Shown in pieces: positions 18,173 to 29,473 of a DNA stretch of 64,000 nt. How positions within the stretch are numbered: the stretch's first letter is position 1; each line of letters opens with the position of its first letter. This stretch comes from Pseudoduganella danionis (lineage in GTDB: Bacteria; Pseudomonadota; Gammaproteobacteria; Burkholderiales; Burkholderiaceae_D): the NCBI RefSeq assembly GCF_009720775.1, contig NZ_WNKW01000002.1, positions 1 through 64,000 of the forward strand, given 5' to 3'. A model generated the notes under the pieces. It was not told where the DNA came from. It ran no database searches and saw only the letters and a list, made by a program, of their open reading frames with translations. A program made the position numbers and the translations under genes.

Positions 18173-18218
18173 GTTAGTACCGCAGTAAGTACCGAAGTTA
18201 GTACCGCAGTAAGTACCT
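18171..18218 (+). repeat. 24-bp tandem direct repeat, two copies
   Basis: Bases 18171-18194 and 18195-18218 are identical over 23 of 24 positions; the last base is G in the first and T in the second. Each unit contains AGTTAGTACCGCAGTAAGTA, itself two related GTACC half-units about 12 bases apart. The array begins on the ntrY stop codon and ends 65 bases before the response-regulator ATG. It may be an operator or a replication-slippage product. Confidence 0.9.
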
Positions 18219-18283
18219 GAGTTGCACGGATTAGAAAAATCATTGCCGGCTACAAGCTGGCGAAATGAGGAAGGCAAGGGAAG

Positions 18284-18997
18284 ATGGCAAATATTCTGGT
18301 AGTGGACGATGAAATGGGTATCCGCGAGTTGCTCTCGGAGATACTGAGCGACGAAGGACATGCAATTACACTGGCGGAGAACGCCCAGCAGGCGCGCGAA
18401 GCCCGTGCCGCCGGGGCGCCGGATCTGGTGCTGCTCGATATCTGGATGCCGGATACGGACGGCGTCACGCTGCTCAAGGAATGGCAGCGCGATGGTCTGC
18501 TGACCATGCCGGTAATCATGATGTCGGGCCATGCCACCATCGATACGGCCGTGGAAGCGACGCGCATAGGCGCACTCAACTTCCTCGAGAAGCCAATTGC
18601 CTTGCAGAAACTTCTGAAGGCTGTGCAACAGGGCCTGACCCGTGCGCAGGAAACCGTGCGCGCGCCAGCGCTGGCGACTCGCCCGGTAGTGGCTAGCCCG
18701 GTGGAAGAGAGCAGTGGCAGCGGCTTCGGCCAGGCCAGCCCGGCGGCGGCAATTGCCGTGCGCGGCGGTGCCACCATCGCCGGTGCCGATAACCACATGT
18801 TCAACCTGTCGTTCGACCTGCCGCTGCGCGAAGCGCGCGACGCTTTCGAGCGCATGTACTTCGAGCACCATCTGGGCCGCGAAGGGGGCAGCATGACCCG
18901 TGTGGCGGAAAAAACGGGGCTGGAACGTACCCACTTGTACCGCAAGCTCAAGCAACTGGGCGTGGAGCCCGGCAAGCTGGCCAAGAAAGGCGTGTAA
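18284..18997 (+). CDS. NtrX-like response regulator lacking the AAA+ domain
   Basis: A 237-residue regulator. The receiver domain (1-120) carries the acidic pair D8-D9 (VVDDEMG), phospho-acceptor D52 (LLDIWMPDTDG) and K104-P (LEKPIA). An Ala/Pro-rich linker of about 60 residues leads to a Fis-type helix-turn-helix (about 183-235, REARDAFERMYFEHHLGREG then TRVAEKTGLERTHLYRKLKQLG). That C-terminus resembles NtrX and NtrC, but the central sigma-54-activating ATPase of about 240 residues is absent. It should bind DNA yet not activate sigma-54 promoters. The architecture also resembles RegA/PrrA/ActR. Cognate to the kinase upstream. Confidence 0.85.
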   Translation: MANILVVDDEMGIRELLSEILSDEGHAITLAENAQQAREARAAGAPDLVLLDIWMPDTDGVTLLKEWQRDGLLTMPVIMMSGHATIDTAVEATRIGALNFLEKPIALQKLLKAVQQGLTRAQETVRAPALATRPVVASPVEESSGSGFGQASPAAAIAVRGGATIAGADNHMFNLSFDLPLREARDAFERMYFEHHLGREGGSMTRVAEKTGLERTHLYRKLKQLGVEPGKLAKKGV

Positions 18998-19001
18998 GCC
19001 G

Positions 19002-19397
19002 GTGTCCGGCGCTGCAGCACGCGCGCCGGTCCCCACCTGGCTCGCTACCGGCGCGGGGCGCGAAACGGCCATTGCCGCCCGCCTCGCTGCTGCATCCCCC
19101 GCTGGTGCAGCAGTTTCCCGTGTCGTCATACTCGAAGGCATGCCCACCGGGCTATCGCCGCTGGCCGATCTGGCCGATACCTCTCCTAGTGTGCAAGTGT
19201 TGCGTATTGCCCCCGGTTGCCTGCATTGCAGCGGCAATCTGGTTTTGCGGGTAACATTGAACCGTGTTCTGCGCCATCCGCCCCAACAGCTGTATATCGG
19301 GCTGGCCAGTGCCGAGCACCTCGAGCTGTTCCGTGACTTTTTACAGGCGGCCCCGTATGCCGCCTTGCTGGACCTGCAAGCTGATCTGGCTGCCTGA
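19002..19397 (+). CDS. Small CobW/G3E-like protein, probably without GTPase activity
   Basis: A 131-residue reading frame starting at GTG 19002, four bases after the response-regulator stop. Its centre, VLRIAPGCLHCSGNLVLRVT, followed by LYIGLASAEHLELFRDFL, resembles the CxCC metal-binding region of CobW/G3E GTPases, here as C-x-x-C. No P-loop is present, so it is either a reduced family member or a chance resemblance. The start is inferred; an in-frame ATG at 18900 would lie inside the regulator gene. Similarity is from memory only. Confidence 0.5.
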   Translation: MSGAAARAPVPTWLATGAGRETAIAARLAAASPAGAAVSRVVILEGMPTGLSPLADLADTSPSVQVLRIAPGCLHCSGNLVLRVTLNRVLRHPPQQLYIGLASAEHLELFRDFLQAAPYAALLDLQADLAA

Positions 19398-19410
19398 ACC
19401 CTGCTGCCGA

Positions 19411-19547
19411 TCGGCCGGAGTGTCGGAGCGCCGGCCGCCGGAGCGCCGGACCGCCGGCCGCCGTACTTGTAATTGGGCGTCTCCAGCCCCATTTGGGTGG
19501 GGAAGACGCAACCGACTAGTGTTACGTCCCTAGTGAAAGGAAGCAGC
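19411..19547 (+). promoter_or_regulatory. GC-rich microrepeats and stem-loops upstream of the DUF3567 gene
   Basis: Bases 19425-19463 are an imperfect repeat of GGAGCGCCGGCCGCC-like units. Bases 19477-19510 can fold with GCGTCT/AGACGC outer and CCCCA/TGGGG inner arms. Close to the gene, ACTAG (19513-19517) and CTAGT (19530-19534) form a further inverted pair. GAAAGGA before 19548 is the ribosome binding site. No promoter consensus was recognised. Confidence 0.4.
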
Positions 19548-19805
19548 ATGAACCTCATCTACAACAGCGAACAGTTCAGCGTCCTCGAGTTTGGCGTCGA
19601 CCGCAGCCATGAAGCTTTGCGCTTCGGCGGCTATGAAATTGTCGACAAGGGGGGCAAGCGCGAAATTTTCATCAACGGCATACTGGCGCAGAATTTCCGC
19701 CGCGACGTCAGCGAACTGATCGCGAGCGAACCGACGATGGCCGAGATCGACGAATTCCTCGGCAGCTATAACGAAGTCATGAGCTATCCCGCTACGCCGC
19801 ACTGA
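19548..19805 (+). CDS. DUF3567 family protein
   Basis: An 85-residue protein beginning MNLIYNSEQFSVLEFGVD. It matches the small DUF3567 family that is common and conserved in betaproteobacteria and has no known function. The ATG at 19548 follows GAAAGGAAGCAGC; in-frame codons upstream look non-coding. It is acidic at the C-terminus (ASEPTMAEIDEFLGSYNEV) and has no signal or membrane segment. A strong intrinsic terminator follows, so it is probably monocistronic. Confidence 0.82.
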   Translation: MNLIYNSEQFSVLEFGVDRSHEALRFGGYEIVDKGGKREIFINGILAQNFRRDVSELIASEPTMAEIDEFLGSYNEVMSYPATPH

Positions 19806-19825
19806 AAGGCGCGGTATGGCCATGC

Positions 19826-19865
19826 ACCGGTGCCGGCGCGCTCTGCGCCCGCACCGGTTTTTTAT
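19826..19865 (+). terminator. Intrinsic terminator after the DUF3567 gene
   Basis: A stem built from ACCGGTGC and GCACCGGT arms, extended by GC-rich pairs around a CTCT loop, is followed by TTTTTTATT. It ends about 55 bases before the amidotransferase gene and separates the two transcription units. Confidence 0.85.
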
Positions 19866-19906
19866 TGCGTTCGTAAATTCGCTGTTTTGCCCATACTGCC
19901 AGTGGG

Positions 19907-19921
19907 TATAATCGGGTGATG
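19907..19921 (+). promoter_or_regulatory. Consensus -10 box directly before the amidotransferase start
   Basis: TATAAT at 19907-19912 lies 6 bases before the ATG at 19919. Transcription from this box would start at about the A of the ATG, giving a leaderless mRNA. No Shine-Dalgarno is present between the box and the ATG. The -35 region is weak (TTGCCC at 19887-19892, short spacing). Confidence 0.5.
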
Positions 19922-20692
19922 TGCCAATTACTCGCGATGAACTGCAATGTGCCGACCGACATTGTGTTCAGCTTTACCGGCTTTGCCATGCGTGGCGGCC
20001 AGACCGACACCCACCACGATGGCTGGGGCATTGCCTTTTTCGAGGGCGCCGGCGTGCGCCATTTCGTCGATCATCAGGCGGCCGTGAACTCGCCCATCGC
20101 CGAGCTGATCAAGCGCTATCCCATCAAGTCCAAGAATGTGATCGCTCACATCCGCAAGGCCACGCAGGGCCAGGTGGCGCTGGAGAACTGCCATCCGTTT
20201 GTGCGCGAGCTGTGGGGCCAGTACTGGGTGTTTGCCCACAATGGCGACCTCAAAGCTTTTGCGCCTGTGCTGGACGGGCCTTACCGTCCCGTCGGCAGCA
20301 CCGATAGCGAGCTGGCGTTCTGCTACATCATGCAGCAATTGCGCAACCGCTTTGGCACGGCGCGTCCCGAGCGGGCGGCGCTGCGCGTAGCGCTGGCCGA
20401 GCTGACGCAGGAAATTGCCGCCTATGGCACGTTCAATATGCTGCTGTCCTCGGGCGCAGAACTGTTTGCCCACTGTTCTACCCATCTGGTGTATCTGGTT
20501 CGTCAGTTTCCGTTTGACACGGCGCACTTGTCGGATGAAGATGTGCAGGTGGATTTCTCACAGGTGACTACTCCGAATGACCGGGTGGCCATCATCGTGA
20601 CGCAACCTCTGACGAGCAATGAACAATGGACGGCGTTTCAGCCCGGTGAGTTGAAAGTGTTCGTGGACGGCATGCCGGAAGCGCAACTGTGA
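19919..20692 (+). CDS. Class II glutamine amidotransferase (YafJ family)
   Basis: A stand-alone N-terminal-nucleophile amidotransferase domain of 257 residues. ATG at 19919 gives MCQLLAMNCNVPTDIVFSFT, so Cys2 is exposed as the nucleophile after Met removal; the GTG one codon earlier would prevent this. Family blocks RGGQTDTHHDGWGIAFF, IAHIRKATQGQVALENCHPF and WVFAHNGDL are visible. Such proteins hydrolyse glutamine for an unknown acceptor. The gene is flanked by a terminator upstream and an EAL/HDOD gene downstream. Confidence 0.88.
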   Translation: MCQLLAMNCNVPTDIVFSFTGFAMRGGQTDTHHDGWGIAFFEGAGVRHFVDHQAAVNSPIAELIKRYPIKSKNVIAHIRKATQGQVALENCHPFVRELWGQYWVFAHNGDLKAFAPVLDGPYRPVGSTDSELAFCYIMQQLRNRFGTARPERAALRVALAELTQEIAAYGTFNMLLSSGAELFAHCSTHLVYLVRQFPFDTAHLSDEDVQVDFSQVTTPNDRVAIIVTQPLTSNEQWTAFQPGELKVFVDGMPEAQL

Positions 20693-20777
20693 TGTAAATA
20701 TTTCAAGACATGGTTGCGGTTTGATGTCAAAATAATAGCATGGCGCAGTGTCGCCGCTTTTTGTACTGGCAAACGCA

Positions 20778-22058
20778 ATGATCGAACTATCTCCCCGTGG
20801 CCCCGAAGCCGACCAATTACGCGTGCGTGAGTTCTATCTGGGACGGCAGCCTATACTGGACCGTAATCAGTCGCTGTTTGCCTACGAATTGCTGTTCCGT
20901 AATGCGCCGGTCGGTCCGGCCCGCATCAGCAACGAGCTGACGGCCACGGCCGCCGTGATCGCCCATGCTTCCCAGCTGGGCATGGAGCGCACGGTGGGGG
21001 ATGCGCTGGGCTTCGTCAATGTCGATGCCGAAGTCCTCATGACGGATATCTTCTCCTTCCTGCCGCGCGAACGGCTGGTGTTGGAAGTGAGCGAACACAC
21101 GCCTGTCACGCCTGCGCTGATCAGCCGCATGGCCGAACTGCATGCCCAGGGTTTCCGCTTTGCGCTCGACGAAGTGCAGGGCACGGCGCCGGGCCTGCAC
21201 CGTTTGTTGCCGCTGGTGGACTACGTCAAGCTCGATGTGCAGAAGGTGGACCTGTCCAGCCTGATGAAGCTGGCGCCGCGCTTCCGCGAAAGCCGCAAAA
21301 CCCTGATCGCGCAGAAAGTGGAAAGCCGCGAAGAATTCAAGAACTGCCTGGATCTGGGCTTCGATTATTTCCAGGGCTATTACTTTGCCAAGCCCGTCAT
21401 CATGAGCGGCAAGAAGCTGTCGCCGTCGCAGTTGGCCGTGATGGAGCTGATGACGCTGGTCACTTCCGAAGCGGACAATATGGAAGTCGAGCGGGCCATC
21501 AAGCGTGATGTGTCGCTCGCGCTGAATCTGCTGCGGCTGGTAAATACGCCGGCCGTGGGCTTGCGCCACCGCGTCGATTCGCTGAGTCAGGCTGTGATGA
21601 TATTGGGCCGGCGCCAATTGCAGCGCTGGCTGCAGATCATGCTGTACGCCGAACCCAGCAAGCGGGGCCATAGCATGACCCCGCTGCTGATGCTGGCCAC
21701 TACCCGTGGCCGCTTGTTGGAACTGTTGGCCGGCAAGCTGCGGCCCGCCCATCGCCAGTCGTCGGAAATTGCTTTCACCGTGGGCATCATGTCGCTGATG
21801 GATACGCTGTTCGGCTTGCCGATGGCCGACATCCTGGCGCAGATACCCGTCAGTGCCGAAGTCACCCGTGCGCTGCTCGAGCGCGAAGGCTTCTTCGGCG
21901 ACCTGCTCAAACTGGCCGAATGCATAGAGCGCATCGAAGACCTGGACCACCAGATACTGCCCACGCTGCGCGATCTGGCCGTTTCCACCGACGATCTACT
22001 GGAGCTGGAAATGGCTGCCTTCGAGTGGAGCGACAACGTGGTGCGCTACGCCCTTTGA
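20778..22058 (+). CDS. EAL-HDOD domain protein (YuxH-like), EAL site degenerate
   Basis: A 426-residue protein with an N-terminal EAL-like domain (about 10-225) and a C-terminal HDOD domain (about 225-420). The EAL motifs are altered: YELLF replaces ExLxR, and DEVQGT stands where DDFGTG is expected, although NVDAE, VKLDVQKV and the closing YFQGYYFAKP remain. c-di-GMP hydrolysis is therefore unlikely; binding or signalling through HDOD is more plausible. ATG 20778 is preferred to GTG 20748 because conservation begins at REFYLGRQPILDRNQ. Confidence 0.82.
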   Translation: MIELSPRGPEADQLRVREFYLGRQPILDRNQSLFAYELLFRNAPVGPARISNELTATAAVIAHASQLGMERTVGDALGFVNVDAEVLMTDIFSFLPRERLVLEVSEHTPVTPALISRMAELHAQGFRFALDEVQGTAPGLHRLLPLVDYVKLDVQKVDLSSLMKLAPRFRESRKTLIAQKVESREEFKNCLDLGFDYFQGYYFAKPVIMSGKKLSPSQLAVMELMTLVTSEADNMEVERAIKRDVSLALNLLRLVNTPAVGLRHRVDSLSQAVMILGRRQLQRWLQIMLYAEPSKRGHSMTPLLMLATTRGRLLELLAGKLRPAHRQSSEIAFTVGIMSLMDTLFGLPMADILAQIPVSAEVTRALLEREGFFGDLLKLAECIERIEDLDHQILPTLRDLAVSTDDLLELEMAAFEWSDNVVRYAL

Positions 22059-22090
22059 TACGACGTTGCGGGCCGGTGCGCTGAACCGGA

Positions 22091-22480
22091 TCAGGTTGCG
22101 TGCCCTGCGCCGGGCCAGTGCTTGTGCAGTTCCGGATCGGTGCGCATTTCCCACAGTGCCAGTACCACTACGGCGATGCCGACCAGCAGCGAATTCCACA
22201 TCAGTTCGCGGTTGTCGGCAATTTTCATCAGCCATGGCGACAGCGCCACCCACAATCCCACGAGCAGGTTGAGCAGCACTGCCCAGAAATAGGTTTTGTA
22301 CAGGTCAAACGCGGCCAGTACGGCCATCACGGCGCCCGATATCATGGCGGTCCCCGCCTGTATCGACGGGATGGGATAGGAAAATACCCACGGTGATACA
22401 AAGAACCACAAGCCCAGCAGCAAGATCAGCTGATCCTGCCAGCGCTTGAGGGATGGATGGTTTTCCGGATGAGTTGCCAT
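22091..22480 (-). CDS. SPW-repeat membrane protein
   Basis: A 129-residue protein with about four membrane helices and two Ser-Pro-Trp motifs (FFVSPWVFSY near 30-40 and ALSPWLM near 78-84), the signature of SPW-repeat proteins. The function of that family is unknown. ATG 22480 follows a strong ribosome site (AGGAGGTGTAT on the minus strand, 22490-22480), which rejects an in-frame start 12 codons upstream. It converges on the EAL/HDOD gene with a 32-base gap. Confidence 0.85.
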   Translation of the reverse strand: MATHPENHPSLKRWQDQLILLLGLWFFVSPWVFSYPIPSIQAGTAMISGAVMAVLAAFDLYKTYFWAVLLNLLVGLWVALSPWLMKIADNRELMWNSLLVGIAVVVLALWEMRTDPELHKHWPGAGHAT

Positions 22481-22576
22481 ATACACCTCCTTGATAGAGC
22501 CGCCGGTTGGCGACATTCCCGTTTAGGCCCCTTGTTGCGCAAAAAGTTCATATTTTTGTATTTCCTCTCTGCCATC

Positions 22577-22605
22577 TTGCCTAATTAGCATGCCATCGCT
22601 ATGCT
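22577..22605 (+). promoter_or_regulatory. Sigma-70-type promoter for the ABC exporter genes
   Basis: TTGCCT (22577-22582), a 17-base spacer and TATGCT (22600-22605) give a reasonable sigma-70 promoter, 36 bases before the ATG of the ABC ATPase gene. Confidence 0.5.
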
Positions 22606-22641
22606 GGCCGCTTATCGAAAATACCAGCGACGGGATGGCTT

Positions 22642-23583
22642 ATGGCAGCGGTTCTACTCAGCGTCAATCAGCTCAGCAAATCCTACGGTGCGCGCAAGGC
22701 CGTGGACGGGGTGAGCTTTCAGGTACAGCAGGGCCAGACGGTGGGCCTGATCGGCCCTAACGGCGCCGGCAAGTCCACCACGGTCAGCATGATCTGCGGC
22801 CTGCTGCGCAGCGATAGCGGCAGCATCCTGCTGAATGGCGTGCCCGTGACGCAGGGCGCCAGCGCGGCCAAACAGCTGATCGGCTACGTGCCGCAGGATC
22901 TGGCGCTGTACGACGATCTGTCCTCACTGGAAAACCTCAAGCTGTTCGGTGCCCTGTACGGCCTCAAGGGCGCGCAGCTCAAGCAGCGCTGCGAACAGGT
23001 GCTGGCGCTGGTCAACCTGAGCGACCGTGCCGGCGATAATCCCTCGACTTTTTCGGGCGGCATGAAACGGCGTCTGAATATTGCGGCGGCCTTGCTGCAT
23101 GAGCCGCAACTGCTGATCCTCGATGAACCCACGGTGGGCGTCGATCCGCAAAGCCGCAATGCCATCTTCGACACGCTGGAAGCCCTGCAGGCGCAAGGCT
23201 GCGCGCTGATTTACACCAGCCACTACATGGAAGAAGTGGAGCGGCTGGCCGACCATCTGGTCATCATTGACCACGGCAAGGTGCTGGCCGACGAAACCCC
23301 GGCCGCCCTGTACCAGCGCCTGCCCGCGCAAGCGGCGCTGCAGGTGGAACTGGCCGTGCCGGCCGGCGCCGAACTGGTGGCCGCACTGTCCGCTCTGGAC
23401 GGCGTGCGTAGTGTGCAGGCCAGCGGCCAGCAGCTCAGCATCGCGCTGGCCGAGGCGGCGCAGGCGGCAGCCGTGCTGGGCTGGCTGGCCGGGCAGGGCG
23501 TGACCCTGCTGCATTTCGCCACGGCGAAAACTTCGCTGGAAAACATCTTCCTCAACCTCACTGGCCGTTCGCTGCGCGACTGA
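22642..23583 (+). CDS. ABC-2 type exporter, ATP-binding subunit
   Basis: A 313-residue ATPase with Walker A GPNGAGKST (about 38-46), signature FSGGMKRR, Walker B LLILDEP and the H-loop TSHYMEEVERL. A DrrA-like C-terminal extension (about 225-313) follows the nucleotide-binding domain, typical of ABC-2 exporters of drugs, lipids or polysaccharides. The permease gene follows after 5 bases. The transported substrate cannot be inferred. Confidence 0.92.
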   Translation: MAAVLLSVNQLSKSYGARKAVDGVSFQVQQGQTVGLIGPNGAGKSTTVSMICGLLRSDSGSILLNGVPVTQGASAAKQLIGYVPQDLALYDDLSSLENLKLFGALYGLKGAQLKQRCEQVLALVNLSDRAGDNPSTFSGGMKRRLNIAAALLHEPQLLILDEPTVGVDPQSRNAIFDTLEALQAQGCALIYTSHYMEEVERLADHLVIIDHGKVLADETPAALYQRLPAQAALQVELAVPAGAELVAALSALDGVRSVQASGQQLSIALAEAAQAAAVLGWLAGQGVTLLHFATAKTSLENIFLNLTGRSLRD

Positions 23584-23588
23584 TCACC

Positions 23589-24899
23589 ATGACTGCTCTG
23601 ATAGCTTTGATCCGCAAGGATGTGAAACTGTATCTGCGCGATAAGCGCGCCCTGATGATGCATCTGCTGATGCCGGTAGTACTGGCCGCCTTCTTCGGTT
23701 CGCTGTTCGGCGGCGGGCCGGAAGCCAATACCAGCAAGGTGGAAGTGGGGCTGGTTGTGCTTGACCAGTCGGACGTGGGCAAGCAGATTGCGGCGGGCCT
23801 GCAGGCCGATAGCGCGCTCAAGGTCAGCCTGCTCGATGAAGCGGCAGCGCAGGCGCAGGTGCGCAAAGGCAAGCTGCCGGTGGCGGTGGTGATCCCGGCC
23901 GGCTTTGGCCAGCGCGCTGCCGATGCCCTGTTCAGCGGCATCGACAAGCCCAGCCTGACGGTGTACTACGATCCTTCCCAATCGACCATGCTGGCCATGG
24001 TGAAAGGCTTGCTGACCCAGCAGGTGATGCAGGCCAGCAGCGCCGCAGCCTTCAGCTTCACGGATAGCAGCGTGACCAGCAAGCAACTCGAGCAGGTGGC
24101 CAGCAGCGATCTGGCGGCAGACGACAAGGCCCAGCTCAGCGACTTTCTCGGCAGCCTGAAAAAATATCAGGACCAGCGTGCCGCCACTGCACACAAGCAG
24201 CAGGCGGAAGGCCAGGCGGACGCGCAGGCCAACAAGAAACCGGCCGGCATGAGCGTGCCGTTCAGTACCAAGGATGAAGCGCTGAGCAGCGGCCCGCGCT
24301 ACAACGGCTATGCCCATTCGTTTGCCGGCATGGGTGTGCAGTTCATCCTGTTCATGGGCATCGATATGGGCATCAGCATCCTGCTGGCCCGCCGCTCGGG
24401 CATCTGGAACCGCCTGATGGCCGCGCCCGTGACACTGACCACCGTGCTGCTCGGGCGCGGCCTGTCCGGCGCGCTGATAGCGCTGGGGCTGATGTGCGCA
24501 CTGTTCGCCTGCGCCATGCTGATCTTTAAAGTCACCATCAGCACGCTGGCCGGCTTCCTGATTCTGGCCATCAGTTTCGCGCTGATGACGGCCGCCTTCG
24601 GCCTGCTGATTGCGGCCTTCGGCAAAACCCCGGAAGCCGCGCGCGGTATGGCTGTGTTCGCCACCATGATCATGGTGATGCTGGGCGGCGCCTGGGTGCC
24701 ATCTTTCATCTTCCCCGAGTGGATGCAGCAAGTCACGCTGGCCATTCCGACCCGCTGGGCAGTGGATGGCTTTGATGCCGTCACGTGGCGCGGGCTGGGG
24801 CTGGATGCCGTGCTGCCGCCGGTGGCCGTGCTGCTGGGCTTTGCGCTGGTGTTTGCTGCGCTGGCTATCGGGAAATTCCGCCGCGAGGCGCAGCAATAG
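23589..24899 (+). CDS. ABC-2 type exporter, permease subunit
   Basis: A 436-residue permease: one N-terminal membrane segment (about 22-40, LLMPVVLAAFFGSLFGG), a large extracytoplasmic region (about 45-240) with a Gln/Ala/Lys-rich stretch near 190-220, then about five C-terminal membrane helices ending FALVFAALAIGKF. This is the ABC2_membrane_3/YhgE-like layout. It is the partner of the ATPase just upstream. The stop at 24899 is followed by the sigma-28-like promoter of the next gene, so the operon probably ends here. Confidence 0.9.
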   Translation: MTALIALIRKDVKLYLRDKRALMMHLLMPVVLAAFFGSLFGGGPEANTSKVEVGLVVLDQSDVGKQIAAGLQADSALKVSLLDEAAAQAQVRKGKLPVAVVIPAGFGQRAADALFSGIDKPSLTVYYDPSQSTMLAMVKGLLTQQVMQASSAAAFSFTDSSVTSKQLEQVASSDLAADDKAQLSDFLGSLKKYQDQRAATAHKQQAEGQADAQANKKPAGMSVPFSTKDEALSSGPRYNGYAHSFAGMGVQFILFMGIDMGISILLARRSGIWNRLMAAPVTLTTVLLGRGLSGALIALGLMCALFACAMLIFKVTISTLAGFLILAISFALMTAAFGLLIAAFGKTPEAARGMAVFATMIMVMLGGAWVPSFIFPEWMQQVTLAIPTRWAVDGFDAVTWRGLGLDAVLPPVAVLLGFALVFAALAIGKFRREAQQ

Positions 24900-24947
24900 A
24901 AGCGCCGTCCGGCCGCACGTAACAGCGTGGAAGTTGACCCATCGGGC

Positions 24948-24974
24948 TAAAGTTTCTCTGAATCAACCCGATAC
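24948..24974 (+). promoter_or_regulatory. Near-consensus sigma-28 (FliA) promoter
   Basis: TAAAGTTT (24948-24955), exactly 11 bases, then CCCGATAC (24967-24974). The enterobacterial FliA consensus is TAAAGTTT-N11-GCCGATAA: the -35 matches 8 of 8 and the -10 matches 6 of 8, with perfect spacing. It lies 31 bases before the ATG at 25006 in the right orientation. Flagellar-class control of that gene is inferred. Confidence 0.65.
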
Positions 24975-24979
24975 ATAAG

Positions 24980-24994
24980 GTAACATTCTGTTAC
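24980..24994 (+). promoter_or_regulatory. Inverted repeat between promoter and start codon
   Basis: GTAACA-TTC-TGTTAC is a perfect 6-bp inverted repeat with a 3-base centre. It lies just downstream of the sigma-28-like -10 box, near the expected transcription start, and 11 bases before the ATG. It could be an operator or a small 5' hairpin. Confidence 0.4.
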
Positions 24995-25005
24995 GTGAGT
25001 AAACG

Positions 25006-25644
25006 ATGGCTTTACCCATCCGCAGCCTGATCGCCCATTGTGTGAATCAGGTCATACGCCAGTACTACCCCAGACAATACAGCTCGCTGTGTCATGTGTA
25101 TGCCATTGTCGGCTCCAACCTGATCAGCATCGTGCTGGACCGCGTGTACCGCCCCGTGGCGGGGCTGGCGGCCGTCGATTGTGGCGGCGGCCAGCTGATG
25201 ACCATGCTCGACAACGCCGCCTTTGCCAATCCGGCCGGCGGTTCCTATCATTGCTGGATAGAATCGGCCGACGATCTGGTGAGCGAGCGCGAAGTGGTCG
25301 ATCTGACTTTCCGCCATAACCACACTTATGCCGAGCAGAATGGCTTCGGCTGGCAGCGGGCCTTGCCGCCGGATTTCTTGTGGGGTAAGCAAAGCAGCAT
25401 CGTGGTGCGTGCGCCGCTGCACGCGATACCGCGTGCCTTCCCCGATGGCATGGTGTGGCTGCAGGAGACGGACGAAGGCTGGCAGTGGATGATGCGCCAG
25501 TTGCAGGAACACCAGAGCGCCTTCGTTGCGCTGACGTCGGAAGCGCTCAAACTGTTTCAGGCCCATCTCGCGCCTGACTCTTCGCTGCTGGCCCACCCGC
25601 CGGCCACGCAGACGCCCGCCACCCTGCTGATGGCAGCCGTCTAG
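25006..25644 (+). CDS. DUF2026-like protein, possible papain/transglutaminase-fold enzyme
   Basis: A 212-residue soluble protein without a signal peptide. C29 (SSLCHVYAIVG), H82 (GGSYHCWIESADD) and D99 (REVVDLTF) occur in the order and setting of a Cys-His-Asp triad of papain-like or transglutaminase-like folds. The sequence recalls DUF2026, an uncharacterised family, but that is from memory. It is a single gene behind a sigma-28-type promoter and converges on metH with a 28-base gap. The substrate is unknown. Confidence 0.55.
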   Translation: MALPIRSLIAHCVNQVIRQYYPRQYSSLCHVYAIVGSNLISIVLDRVYRPVAGLAAVDCGGGQLMTMLDNAAFANPAGGSYHCWIESADDLVSEREVVDLTFRHNHTYAEQNGFGWQRALPPDFLWGKQSSIVVRAPLHAIPRAFPDGMVWLQETDEGWQWMMRQLQEHQSAFVALTSEALKLFQAHLAPDSSLLAHPPATQTPATLLMAAV

Positions 25645-25672
25645 CGGGTTGCCCGGCCCGCCAGGCGCGGGC

Positions 25673-29473
<3,801 letters not shown>

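Noticed and set aside
18171..18218. The 24-bp tandem repeat as a small CRISPR array
   Set aside because: Units are directly adjacent with no spacer, only two copies exist, and no cas genes are present.
18900..19397. Start of the CobW-like gene at ATG 18900
   Set aside because: It would overlap 98 bases of the response-regulator gene, and the first 34 residues (Trp/Cys-rich) look like an out-of-frame reading of it; GTG 19002 is better.
23223..24896. Long minus-strand open frame opposite the ABC permease
   Set aside because: Shadow of the permease gene; Gln/His/Arg-rich with no domain.
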